The translations under genes were made by a program, and so were the position numbers. 64,000 bases of DNA from Streptomyces uncialis (GTDB taxonomy: Bacteria; Actinomycetota; Actinomycetes; Streptomycetales; Streptomycetaceae): the NCBI RefSeq assembly GCF_001905345.1, contig NZ_LFBV01000002.1, positions 682,001 through 746,000 on the forward strand. Direction: 5' to 3'. The notes beneath the pieces are model-generated. The model was not told the origin of the DNA and searched no databases. It saw only the letters and a program-made list of their open reading frames with translations. How positions within the stretch are numbered: position 1 is the first letter of the stretch; each line of letters starts with the position of its first letter. This document shows positions 43,326 to 51,076 of the stretch, piece by piece.

Positions 43326-44744
43326 ATGTCTTCACGCTCCGCGTTACGCCCGGTGCCACGTGTCGGGTCGCGCCGACGGTCGACCGCGTTGTTGGCCACC
43401 GGTGCGCTGCTCTGCTCCGGGTTCGTCGCGGTGGCAGTTCCGGCCGCGACCGCCGCCCCGGCGGTCGCGGGCGCACCGGCGGCGTACATCGCCAACAGCG
43501 AGTCGGACAACGTGTCGGTCGTGGACACGGCCACCGATACGGTGACCTCGACCGTAGCCGTCGGTGACAGACCGTCCGGAGTGGCGGTGACCCCCGACGG
43601 CGGCAGGGCCTATGTCGCCAACCGCGGCTCCGGTTCGGTGTCGGTGATCGACACCGCCACCGGCGCGGTCACCGCGACCGTCGCCGTCGGCGACGGACCG
43701 TTCGGCGTGGCCGCCGCTCCCGACGGCGACAGTGTCTATGTCACCAACTTCCAGTCCGACTCGGTCTCGGTGATCGGCACCGCGACGAACACCGTCACCG
43801 CGACCGTGCCCGTCGGAGCGCAGCCGAACAGCGTCGCGGTCGCCCCGGGCGGGGACCGCTTCTACGTCAGCAGCGCCGCCGCGGTCTCGGTGATCGACAC
43901 CGCCACCCAGACCCTCATCGGCACGGTCCCCGTCTCCAGGCCCAACGGCCTGACGGTCACCCCCGACGGCGCCCGGCTCCACGTCAGCTCGCAGAACGCG
44001 GGCGTGGTCACCGTGATCGACACCGCCACCCGCACCGTCACCGGAACCGTCCCCGTCGGGAACAGCCCCTTCGGCGCCGCGGGGTCCCCGGACGGGTCCC
44101 GCGTCTATGTGACCAACATCGGTGGTAACAGCACGTCGGTCATCGACACCGCCACCGGCACGGTCGTGGACACCGTCGGTGTCGGCTCCACCCCGATCGG
44201 CGTCGCGGTGACCCCTGATGGCGGCGAGGTCTACGTCGCCGACAGCAACAGCGGCACCGCCTCGGTGATCGACACGGCCACCAACACCGTCACCGCCACC
44301 GTGCCCGTCGGCAGCGGTCCGTACGCCGTGGCGTTCGCCCCGGCACTCACGTCCTCCTCGGACATCGACGTCGATGTCACCGCGCGGCCGAACCTGGGCA
44401 TCCTGGTCCCCTATCTCACCTACACCGTGACCGCCCGCGCGCTGGGCCCGGACGCGGTCACCACGGGTACCGTCACCGCCACCCTGCCGCCCGGTGCCAC
44501 CGCCACCAGCCTGTCCCCCGGCTGCACCACCGCGACCGGCACCGTCACCTGCTCGTACGGCACCATCGCGACGGGAGCCGCGGCGAGCAAGACGTTCCGC
44601 GTCCCCCTGCACCTGCTGTCCCTCGGCACCGTGAAGGTCACCGGCACCCGGACCGCCTCCTCACCCACCGACCCCAACCCGGCCAACGACCGCGCCACCG
44701 CGACCTGCACCGTCGTCTCCATCCTCCTGGCCACCTGCACCTGA
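43326..44744 (+). CDS. secreted YVTN seven-bladed beta-propeller protein with DUF11 domain
   Basis: A 472-residue exported protein. Signal peptide: basic RVGSRRRS, hydrophobic TALLATGALLCSGFVAVAV, cleavage after AATAAPA-like residues. Then seven 42-residue blades, each with the patterns (A/V)YVAN, SVSVIDTATXTVTATVPVG and GVAVTPDG, closing one seven-bladed propeller (residues about 50-345). The C-terminus (DIDVDVTARPNLGILVPYLT onward, with DPNPANDRATATC) is a DUF11-type immunoglobulin-like domain. Surface or cell-wall role likely. The blades are also repeats at DNA level (about 126 bases). Convergent with a TetR gene. Confidence 0.9.
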   Translation: MSSRSALRPVPRVGSRRRSTALLATGALLCSGFVAVAVPAATAAPAVAGAPAAYIANSESDNVSVVDTATDTVTSTVAVGDRPSGVAVTPDGGRAYVANRGSGSVSVIDTATGAVTATVAVGDGPFGVAAAPDGDSVYVTNFQSDSVSVIGTATNTVTATVPVGAQPNSVAVAPGGDRFYVSSAAAVSVIDTATQTLIGTVPVSRPNGLTVTPDGARLHVSSQNAGVVTVIDTATRTVTGTVPVGNSPFGAAGSPDGSRVYVTNIGGNSTSVIDTATGTVVDTVGVGSTPIGVAVTPDGGEVYVADSNSGTASVIDTATNTVTATVPVGSGPYAVAFAPALTSSSDIDVDVTARPNLGILVPYLTYTVTARALGPDAVTTGTVTATLPPGATATSLSPGCTTATGTVTCSYGTIATGAAASKTFRVPLHLLSLGTVKVTGTRTASSPTDPNPANDRATATCTVVSILLATCT

Positions 44745-44881
44745 CCGTCCCGGCCCCGGCGGGCAGCCGAAACCCGCTGGGGCACCATCCGGGGAGCATG
44801 GCCGGCCGCCATCCCCCGCCCGGGCAGGCAGCGGGACTGCCGACAGCCCGGTCAAGGGTCGACGGTACGGCGCCCGTCCGC

Positions 44882-45421
44882 TCAGGCGGGGCGGAGGCCC
44901 TTGGTCAGTGACTCGACCACCATGTCGGCTCCCTGGGCGTTCGTCAGCTCCGGCATCTCGTGCGCGGCCATGGCGGTGAGCTGGACGAGCAGCGAGCGGG
45001 CCCAGCGGTCGGGAAGTCCGGGGCGGATGACACCTTCGCGCACCGCGCGGTCCATGAAGCCGTCGAGCCGCTCCATCAGCCGGCGGAGACGATCGGCCCC
45101 CGCCTCGTCCCGCACCTGCCGCACGTCCACCGGCAACCGTCTGCTGACGGCGATGATGCCTTCCGCATAGCGGTGCAGGGCGACCAGCACGGGCGCCTCG
45201 GTCAGCCGCGCCTCGGTGACGACCTGCTCGCAGGCATCGAGCTTGGCGGTATGGACCGCGGCCAGGAGCTCCTCGCGCGTGGTGAAGCGGCGGTAGACGG
45301 TACGCCGGTCGACCCCCGCCGCCACCGCGATCGCCGCGATGCTCGCGCCGGGGTCGGCCGCCAGCAGGCGCGCGCCGGTCCGGAGGACCGCGTCCAGGTT
45401 GCGTTCCGCGTCAGCTCTCAT
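44882..45421 (-). CDS. TetR-family regulator
   Basis: A 179-residue TetR repressor. HTH: ARLLAADPGASIAAIAVAAG, then VDRRTVYRRFTTREELLAAV, the normal recognition-helix pattern. The C-terminal ligand domain is LLVQLTAMAAHEMPEL-like. The ATG at 45421 gives the usual 8-residue lead-in. It is divergent from the F420 oxidoreductase/SDR genes, with 146 bases between starts that contain a possible operator (45496-45513), so it probably represses those two genes and itself. Confidence 0.88.
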   Translation of the reverse strand: MRADAERNLDAVLRTGARLLAADPGASIAAIAVAAGVDRRTVYRRFTTREELLAAVHTAKLDACEQVVTEARLTEAPVLVALHRYAEGIIAVSRRLPVDVRQVRDEAGADRLRRLMERLDGFMDRAVREGVIRPGLPDRWARSLLVQLTAMAAHEMPELTNAQGADMVVESLTKGLRPA

Positions 45422-45495
45422 CGTGACCCGGAGTCTACGCGGAACAGCAGATGAGCCATCAATGATCCCAGCACTGTTGCGCATCATCGATCAAA

Positions 45496-45513
45496 TGTCC
45501 CATAGTTGTGGCA
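45496..45513. promoter_or_regulatory. possible TetR operator
   Basis: Imperfect inverted repeat TGTCCCA (45496-45502), four bases, TGTGGCA (45507-45513), five of seven positions matching, in an AT-richer patch between the divergent TetR and PPOX genes. Placed correctly for a shared operator, but the symmetry is weak. Confidence 0.3.
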
Positions 45514-45567
45514 CTTGATTCATTCGACGTGTCTTTCGCAGCGTCCGCACTCAGTCAGGAGTCACGC

Positions 45568-45981
45568 GTGAGCCCGGTCCGCCTGTCCGTGAAACTCAAG
45601 GAGGCCCTCGATGCCCGGATCTTCGTCACTGTGGCGACCCTGCGGCCCGACGGGAGTCCGCACCAGTCGGTGGTCTGGATCGGGAGGGAGGACGACGAGC
45701 TCTTCTTCGTGACCGGTGTCGACAAGCTCAAAGTCCGCAATCTGCGGCACGATCCACGGCTGGGCGTCATGGTGAACCCGCCGGACGAGCCGTACGGATA
45801 CGCGTCGATCAGCGGCACAGCCCGGCTCGAAGGCCCGGGCAGCGGCGAGCGTATGGACCGACTGGCCGTCAAGTACACCGGCGTGACCTGGGCCGAGCAC
45901 AACGCGGAATCCCACGCGGCCCTCCCGGAACTGGTGACCGTCCTCATCACTCCCGAGAAGATCGCGGCACGGTTCCTGTGA
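45568..45981 (+). CDS. PPOX-class F420-dependent oxidoreductase
   Basis: A 137-residue split-barrel flavin/deazaflavin-binding protein. Typical segments: ARIFVTVATLRPDGSPHQSV, FFVTGVDKLKVRNLRHDPRL and VMVNPPDEPYGYASISGTAR, with the K-x-R-N cofactor-binding loop of F420 members. Family proteins reduce biliverdin-like, aflatoxin-like or other conjugated substrates with F420H2. GTG 45568 is chosen for GGAG seven bases upstream; an open frame upstream (from 45508) is a poor leader. It is followed 28 bases later by an SDR gene, probably one operon under the divergent TetR gene. Confidence 0.85.
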   Translation: MSPVRLSVKLKEALDARIFVTVATLRPDGSPHQSVVWIGREDDELFFVTGVDKLKVRNLRHDPRLGVMVNPPDEPYGYASISGTARLEGPGSGERMDRLAVKYTGVTWAEHNAESHAALPELVTVLITPEKIAARFL

Positions 45982-46009
45982 GCCGGGGGCACGAGCGAGG
46001 AGTACCGCG

Positions 46010-46855
46010 GTGAAGACCTACGTCATCACCGGCGGCACGGACGGCATCGGCGGGGCCATCGCCCGCACCTACCTGGACAGGGGACAGGAGGTGGTGGTGG
46101 TCGGACGCGACACGGCGAAGGGCGAGGCATGGCTGGAGACCGCGCGACGACGCGACGCGGCCTCCCGGGCGCACTTCCTCCGCGCCGACCTGAGCCTGCT
46201 GTCCGAGACCGGAGCCCTGCTCGACACGCTCCGTGCGTCCTTCACGAAGGTCGATTCCCTGGTGCTGTGCGCCCGGCACTTCCGTACCACCCGCCTGGTC
46301 ACCGCCGAGGGTTTCGAGAACACCTTCGCCCACTTCTATCTGAGCCGATTCGTCCTGAGCCATGGGCTGACCGGCCTCCTCGACTCCGCCGACGCCCCGG
46401 TCATCGTCAATGTCGCGGGACCCGGCGGCGCAGGGAAGATCCACTGGAACGACCTCCAGCTCACCCGGGACTACGACGGGCACACAGCCCTCACACAGGG
46501 CGGGCGGCTCAACGACCTGCTCGGCGTCTCCTACGCGGACCGCCGGCCAGGGACGAAAGTGCGGTACGTCCTGTTCCACCCGGGAACGGTCAGCACCGGA
46601 TTCTCCGGGGAGTACACCCCGGACACCCAGGCCCGGATCGCCGACATCCGCCGAACCGCCCAACCGGTGGAGGAAGCCGTGCTCCCGATCATCCGCGTGC
46701 TCGACAGCCCACCCGACTCCGCACTCAGCGCCTTCGTCCGGGACACCCCCCTCCTCCCCCAAGGCCCCGCGTTCTCGGTCGAGCAGGCCCGCCGACTGCG
46801 TCTGCGTACCGAAGGGATACTGGCGGACCACGCCACAGCCATGAAGAGCGACTGA
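46010..46855 (+). CDS. SDR-fold protein lacking the canonical catalytic tyrosine
   Basis: A 281-residue short-chain dehydrogenase-fold protein. The cofactor site is normal (YVITGGTDGIGGAIARTY, with VVVGRD after the second strand and LRADLS after the third). The active-site region is not: the usual Ser strand reads VNVAGPGGAG, and where Y-x-x-x-K should be the sequence is HTALTQGGRLNDLLG, with no Tyr and Arg in place of Lys. The rest (FHPGTVSTGFSG, the P-G motif) is conserved. It may be a non-catalytic or mechanistically different SDR subgroup. GTG 46010 has GAGGAG upstream; operon with the PPOX gene. Confidence 0.85.
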   Translation: MKTYVITGGTDGIGGAIARTYLDRGQEVVVVGRDTAKGEAWLETARRRDAASRAHFLRADLSLLSETGALLDTLRASFTKVDSLVLCARHFRTTRLVTAEGFENTFAHFYLSRFVLSHGLTGLLDSADAPVIVNVAGPGGAGKIHWNDLQLTRDYDGHTALTQGGRLNDLLGVSYADRRPGTKVRYVLFHPGTVSTGFSGEYTPDTQARIADIRRTAQPVEEAVLPIIRVLDSPPDSALSAFVRDTPLLPQGPAFSVEQARRLRLRTEGILADHATAMKSD

Positions 46856-47029
46856 CACGGCCCACCGTGCGGGTGGCTTGAGCGGCGGTCAGCCCTGCCG
46901 GTACGCCTCCAGCAGCAGCCGTGAATGGTCAGCCGGACCTGGTGGGACAGGCACCTCCGTGTGGTGGGGCCGGCGGCATTCCGCAGTACGCGCTGTGCGG
47001 CCTGAGTCACTGACGCTTCATCAAGTCTC

Positions 47030-47065
47030 AAGAGGGCCGGGCCACTTCGTGTGGTCCGGTCTCTT
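47030..47065. terminator. long hairpin before the chitinase promoter
   Basis: AAGAGGGCCGGGCCAC (47030-47045), loop TTCGT, GTGGTCCGGTCTCTT (47051-47065): a stem of about 15 base pairs with a few mismatches or wobble pairs. It follows the SDR gene by 175 bases and precedes the chitinase promoter, so it may insulate the two. Because the stem is symmetrical it could act in either direction. Confidence 0.5.
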
Positions 47066-47104
47066 GTGTGCACCCCCTGACATGGGCTAGATCTCTTCTC
47101 GCGA

Positions 47105-47116
47105 TTGGTACAGACC
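47105..47116 (+). promoter_or_regulatory. DasR-type operator (dre) before the chitinase
   Basis: TGGTACAGACCA lies 30 bases before the chitinase start. It matches the Streptomyces DasR responsive element core TGGTCTAGACCA at 10 of 12 positions and the direct-repeat element TGGTCCAGACC known in chitinase promoters. DasR is the GntR-type N-acetylglucosamine regulator. The site suggests that chitinase expression depends on aminosugar signals. Confidence 0.65.
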
Positions 47117-47146
47117 ATCTGACCCCACTCAGACAAGGCCACCAGT

Positions 47147-48469
47147 ATGTTCAGACGCATCTCCGCGTTCCTGGCGACGGCTCTGCTCGCCTCGCTCGTC
47201 GCGGTCCCCGCGACCGCTCACGCCGATGACGACGACAGCCGCCGGCTGCCCGGCCACCGCGTGGCCTACTTCACCGGGTGGAGCGTCTACAGCGGCTTCT
47301 CCGCCAAGAAGGTCCAGGACTCGGGCCAGGCGGCGAAGCTGACCGTGATCAACTACGCCTTCGGCAACATCTCCCCCGAGGGCACCTGCTTCGCGGACAA
47401 CCTGGCCGACCAGGCCGACGCCTGGGCCGACTACCAGCGCCCGATCGGCGCGGCCGACTCGGTGGACGGCGTCGCCGACACCTGGGACCAGCCGCTGAAA
47501 GGCAGCTTCAACCAGCTGCGGAAGCTGAAGGCGAAGAATCCCCATCTGAAGGCCGTCATCTCGATCGGCGGCTGGGGCTGGTCCAAGTACTTCTCGGACG
47601 TGGCCGCCACTGAATCCGCGCGCAAGAAGTTCGTGACCTCCTGCGTCGACCTCTACATCAAGGGCAACCTGCCGCAGCTGGGCTCGCTGGAGGGCGGCCC
47701 GGGCAGCGGCGCGGGCGTCTTCGACGGCATCGACCTCGACTGGGAGCACCCGGGCGGCGACGGTCTGCCGGACAACTCGGTGCGTCCCGAGGACGGCCGC
47801 AACTTCACCCTGCTGCTGGCCGAGTTCCGGCGGCAGCTGGACGCGCTGGGCGGCGGCGGGCGGGGGCGCCACCTGCTGACGGCGGCCGTCGCCGCCAACA
47901 CCGACGTGGCGGACCGGCTGGAGCTGCGGAAGGTCGCCCGCCAGGTGGACTACCTGAACCTGATGACCTACACCATGCACGGCTCCTGGGAGCCGCAGGG
48001 CCCGACCAACCACCAGGCGAACCTCTACACCGACCCGGCCGACCCCTCCGGCATCGACCACAGCTACAGCGCGGACCGGGTGGTGCGGCACTACCTGGCC
48101 GGCGGCCTGCCGGCCCGCAAGGCGGTGCTCGGGGTGCCGTCCTGGGGCTACGGTTGGACAGGAGTGCCCGCCGGGGCGAAGAACGGCCTCTACCAGCCCG
48201 CCACCGGCATGTCCCCGCGCGGCGGCGGCCAGCTGCCCTACAAGGCCGTCAAGGACCTGCCGGGCGCCGTGCACACCGACCGCGAGCACGGCGCGGCCTG
48301 GAAGTACGACGGCACCGAGTTCTGGACGTACGACACCCCGGCCACCGCCGCCCAGAAGGCCCGCTACACCCAGCGGAACGGTCTCGGCGGCGTGATGGTC
48401 TGGTCCCTGGACGGGGATGACGCCCAGGGCTCGCTGATCACCGCGCTGGACCGCGGTCTGCGGCGCTGA
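47147..48469 (+). CDS. secreted GH18 chitinase
   Basis: A 440-residue chitinase of glycoside hydrolase family 18, hydrolysing beta-1,4 N-acetylglucosamine chains with substrate-assisted catalysis. Signal peptide: MFRRISAFLATALLASLVAV, cleavage after THA-like residues. Catalytic motif DGIDLDWEHPGG at about residues 193-204 (D-x-x-D-x-D-x-E, Glu the acid). Other family signs: VISIGGWGWSKYFSD, LNLMTYTMHGSWEP and GGVMVWSLDGDD at the end. No carbohydrate-binding or FnIII domain is attached. A dre-like site precedes it. Confidence 0.93.
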   Translation: MFRRISAFLATALLASLVAVPATAHADDDDSRRLPGHRVAYFTGWSVYSGFSAKKVQDSGQAAKLTVINYAFGNISPEGTCFADNLADQADAWADYQRPIGAADSVDGVADTWDQPLKGSFNQLRKLKAKNPHLKAVISIGGWGWSKYFSDVAATESARKKFVTSCVDLYIKGNLPQLGSLEGGPGSGAGVFDGIDLDWEHPGGDGLPDNSVRPEDGRNFTLLLAEFRRQLDALGGGGRGRHLLTAAVAANTDVADRLELRKVARQVDYLNLMTYTMHGSWEPQGPTNHQANLYTDPADPSGIDHSYSADRVVRHYLAGGLPARKAVLGVPSWGYGWTGVPAGAKNGLYQPATGMSPRGGGQLPYKAVKDLPGAVHTDREHGAAWKYDGTEFWTYDTPATAAQKARYTQRNGLGGVMVWSLDGDDAQGSLITALDRGLRR

Positions 48470-48798
48470 CCCGCGGTCGCGACCCGGTGGCGGGCGGGGC
48501 GACCCGGCCGCCACCGGACGCGGCGGCCGAATACACAGACTCCCCACGGTCGTGGCGCTGGACGGCGCGCAGCTCCATCTGCGCGCCCCATGCCTCCATG
48601 GTGAGGCGGTTCTCGTCGCACCAGAACCGCCGTGGAGCACACAAGCGGGGTCCGGTGACATTCCGGTACTCCGCCGCCGACGTCGGCGATGACGCGTCTC
48701 ACGCAGCGATGCGGTGCGACCGTCACGGACGCCTCGGTCGATCAGTCGCACCCCTGCCGCACCACTCTCACCATCAGGTGTGGCTTCGACGGCGGTTC
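48470..48798. other. convergent gap with hairpin
   Basis: No firm gene in these 329 bases. A perfect inverted repeat with 9-base arms, GGCGGTTCT (48605-48613) and AGAACCGCC (48623-48631), loop 9, lies midway between the convergent chitinase and flavoprotein genes and is a plausible two-way terminator. A short minus-strand frame across it (48438-48644) was considered and not accepted. Confidence 0.5.
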
Positions 48799-50223
48799 CT
48801 AACCCCGGTACGCCTCCAGCAGCCGCAGCCACACCTCGCTGATCGTCGGGTACGACGGGACCGCGTGCCAGAGGCGGTCGAGCGGGACCTCCGCCGCGAC
48901 GGCGATCGTGGCCGAGTGGATGAGTTCGCCGACGCCGGGGCCGACGAAGGTGACGCCCAGGACGATCTCGCGGTCGAGGTCGACCACCATGCGGGCGCGG
49001 CCGCGGTAGCCGTCGACGTAGAGGGACGCTCCCGCCACCGCCGCGATGTCGTGGTCGACGGCGCGTACGCGGTGGCCGGCGGCCTCCGCTTCGGCGAGGC
49101 TCAGGCCGACGGCCGCGGCCTCCGGGTCGGTGAAGACGACCTGGGGCACCGCCGCGTGGTCGGCGGTCGCCGCGTGGGCGCCCCAGCGGTCCGTCTCCAG
49201 GAGCGGTACGCCCTGGGCGCGGGCGGTGATCGCCGCCGCCGCGATCCGGGCCTGGTACTTGCCCTGGTGGGTGAGGAGCGCGCGGTGGTTGACGTCCCCG
49301 ACGGCGTACAGCCAGGGGTGGCCCTCGACCCGCAGGCTGTCGTCCACGGACAGCCAGCCACCGGGTTCCAGCCCGACCGTGCCGAGCCCGATGTCCTCGG
49401 TGCGCGGTGCCCGTCCGGTGGCGACGAGGATCTCGTCCGCCTCGATCCGTTCGCCGTTGTCGAGTTCGACCGTCACGGTCGGACCGTCGCGGCGCACCGA
49501 GGCGACCGAGGTGCCCGTACGGACATCGGCGCCCGCCGCACGCAGCGAGTCCGCGACCAGTTCGCCGACGAAGGGCTCCATCCGGGGCAGCAGCCCGTCG
49601 CCGCGGACCAGCAGGGTGACCTGGGAGCCGAGGCCCTGCCAGGCGGTCGCCATCTCGACGCCGACGACACCCCCGCCGACGACCACGAGCCGTCCGGGGG
49701 CGTGATCGGCGCTGGTCGCCTCGCGGCTCGTCCAGGGCCGGGCGTCGGCGAGCCCGGGCAGCGGGGGGACGATCGCACGGCTGCCGGTGCACACCGCGAC
49801 CGCGTGCCGCGCGGTGAGCGTACGGGTGACCCCGTCGGGGTCCGTCACCGTGACCCGGCGGGGTCCGTCGAGGCGGCCCTGCCCGCGGTAGAGGTCGGCG
49901 CCCGTCGAATCCACCCAGGCGACCTGGCCGTCGTCCTTCCAGTGGGACGTCATGTCGTCGCGGTGCGCCAGGACCGCGGCGGTGTCCAGCGGCCCGCCCA
50001 CGGCGCCGCTCAGGCCCGGGGTGCGGCGGGCGTCCGCACGGGCGATCACCGGCCGCAGCAGTGCCTTGCTGGGCATGCACGCCCAGTACGAGCACTCGCC
50101 GCCGACCAGTTCGCTCTCCACCACCGCCGTGCTCAGCCCCGCCGCACGGGTCCGGTCGGCGACGTTCTCCCCCACCGGGCCCGCGCCCAGCACCACCACG
50201 TCGTACTCGGTCGTTTCCGTCAT
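48799..50223 (-). CDS. disulfide-oxidoreductase-like flavoprotein
   Basis: A 474-residue class I pyridine nucleotide-disulfide oxidoreductase-like protein. FAD site VVVLGAGPVGENVADR, redox motif C44-SYWA-C49 in GGECSYWACMPSK, NAD(P) site VVVGGGVVGVEMATAW, second FAD motif YAVGDVN, and the dimerisation domain at the end. The C-terminal catalytic motif that is normally H-x-H-P-T-x-x-E reads HAVPSYPTISE, so the base histidine is Tyr. It therefore may not reduce a dithiol by the usual mechanism. Related to mycothione reductase and lipoamide dehydrogenase. Divergent from thioredoxin. Confidence 0.88.
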   Translation of the reverse strand: MTETTEYDVVVLGAGPVGENVADRTRAAGLSTAVVESELVGGECSYWACMPSKALLRPVIARADARRTPGLSGAVGGPLDTAAVLAHRDDMTSHWKDDGQVAWVDSTGADLYRGQGRLDGPRRVTVTDPDGVTRTLTARHAVAVCTGSRAIVPPLPGLADARPWTSREATSADHAPGRLVVVGGGVVGVEMATAWQGLGSQVTLLVRGDGLLPRMEPFVGELVADSLRAAGADVRTGTSVASVRRDGPTVTVELDNGERIEADEILVATGRAPRTEDIGLGTVGLEPGGWLSVDDSLRVEGHPWLYAVGDVNHRALLTHQGKYQARIAAAAITARAQGVPLLETDRWGAHAATADHAAVPQVVFTDPEAAAVGLSLAEAEAAGHRVRAVDHDIAAVAGASLYVDGYRGRARMVVDLDREIVLGVTFVGPGVGELIHSATIAVAAEVPLDRLWHAVPSYPTISEVWLRLLEAYRG

Positions 50224-50442
50224 GGGGCCAGTCTGGCCTCAGGTGTGGTCCGAAGCCACACGGGTACGCGGCCGATGGGCCGCCCCGGGGACACCGGCCG
50301 CCCGGTCACCGCGAGGGACCGGGTGACCGCCCGGAGCGACCATGACATCGGAATACGCCGGGGGCCGTCACCGTTGTGCCGAGCGGTGCCTACGGCCCCG
50401 TACCGTCACCCCGGCCCCCGTACCAGGAAGAAGGCAGTGGAC

Positions 50443-50838
50443 ATGACCAGCACCATGGAATTGACCAAGGAGAACTTCGACCAGACCGTCTCCGAGAACT
50501 CGTTCGTGGTGATCGATTTCTGGGCGGAGTGGTGCGGGCCCTGCCGTCAGTTCGCACCGGTCTACGAGAAGACCGCCGAGGCCAACCCGGACCTGGTGTT
50601 CGCCAAGGTCGACACGGAGGCGCAGCCGGAGCTGGCGCAGGCCTTCGAGATCCAGTCGATCCCCACGCTGATGATCGTGCGTGACCAGGTCGCGGTGTTC
50701 GCACAGCCCGGCGCGCTGCCGGAGGCGGTGTTCACGGACGTGCTCCGTCAGGCGCGGGAGCTGGACATGGACGAGGTCCGCAAGTCCATCGCGGAGGAGA
50801 AGCAGGGCGAGAAGCAGGGCGGGGAGCAGTCGGTCTGA
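50443..50838 (+). CDS. trxA: thioredoxin
   Basis: A 131-residue thioredoxin with the standard site WCGPC at residues 30-34 (FWAEWCGPCRQFAP), cis-proline in SIPTLMI and the expected fold length. The C-terminus has an added helix and a charged tail with EEKQGEKQGGEQSV. ATG 50443 has GAAGG eight bases upstream. Divergent from the flavoprotein gene, with which it might exchange electrons (inference), and followed 13 bases later by a strong terminator. Confidence 0.93.
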   Translation: MTSTMELTKENFDQTVSENSFVVIDFWAEWCGPCRQFAPVYEKTAEANPDLVFAKVDTEAQPELAQAFEIQSIPTLMIVRDQVAVFAQPGALPEAVFTDVLRQARELDMDEVRKSIAEEKQGEKQGGEQSV

Positions 50839-50851
50839 TCCACGCGCGTCC

Positions 50852-50880
50852 ACGGCCGGTGTCCGACGGACACCGGCCGT
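50852..50880 (+). terminator. thioredoxin terminator
   Basis: Perfect inverted repeat with 13-base arms, ACGGCCGGTGTCC (50852-50864) and GGACACCGGCCGT (50868-50880), loop GAC, starting 13 bases past the thioredoxin stop. Confidence 0.8.
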
Positions 50881-51027
50881 ACGCATGCCCTGTCCGGGAC
50901 CGGGGAGGCGGAGCGGTGCCCGGGCGGCGGATCAGGGGCGGCACCCGGTTCCGCCCGGACGGGTGACACCTGGCCCGTGCCCCGCTCCGGAGCGGGGCGG
51001 CGCCCGGCCGGGGCGCGCCCTCGATCG

Positions 51028-51076
51028 CACATGCTCACCCCCCGGTCAGATCACACATGCTCACCCCCCGGTCAGA
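51028..51076. repeat. 26-base-period direct repeat at the end of the aldehyde dehydrogenase gene
   Basis: The 23 bases CACATGCTCACCCCCCGGTC plus AGA occur at 51028-51050 and, identically, at 51054-51076. The second copy covers the last codon and stop of the minus-strand aldehyde dehydrogenase gene, so the first looks like a tandem duplication of the gene's end. Confidence 0.7.

Noticed and set aside
46891..46930. Short minus-strand sequence resembling the end of a reductase (LLLEAYRQG then stop)
   Set aside because: It resembles the last codons of the flavoprotein at 48799, but only about ten residues match and no further homology is seen upstream.
48438..48644. Small minus-strand frame encoding RRFWCDENRLTMEAWGAQ and onward
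   Set aside because: The translation is less noisy than most shadows, but it crosses a terminator-like hairpin, has no ribosome site and ends in low-complexity sequence. Not enough to call a gene.
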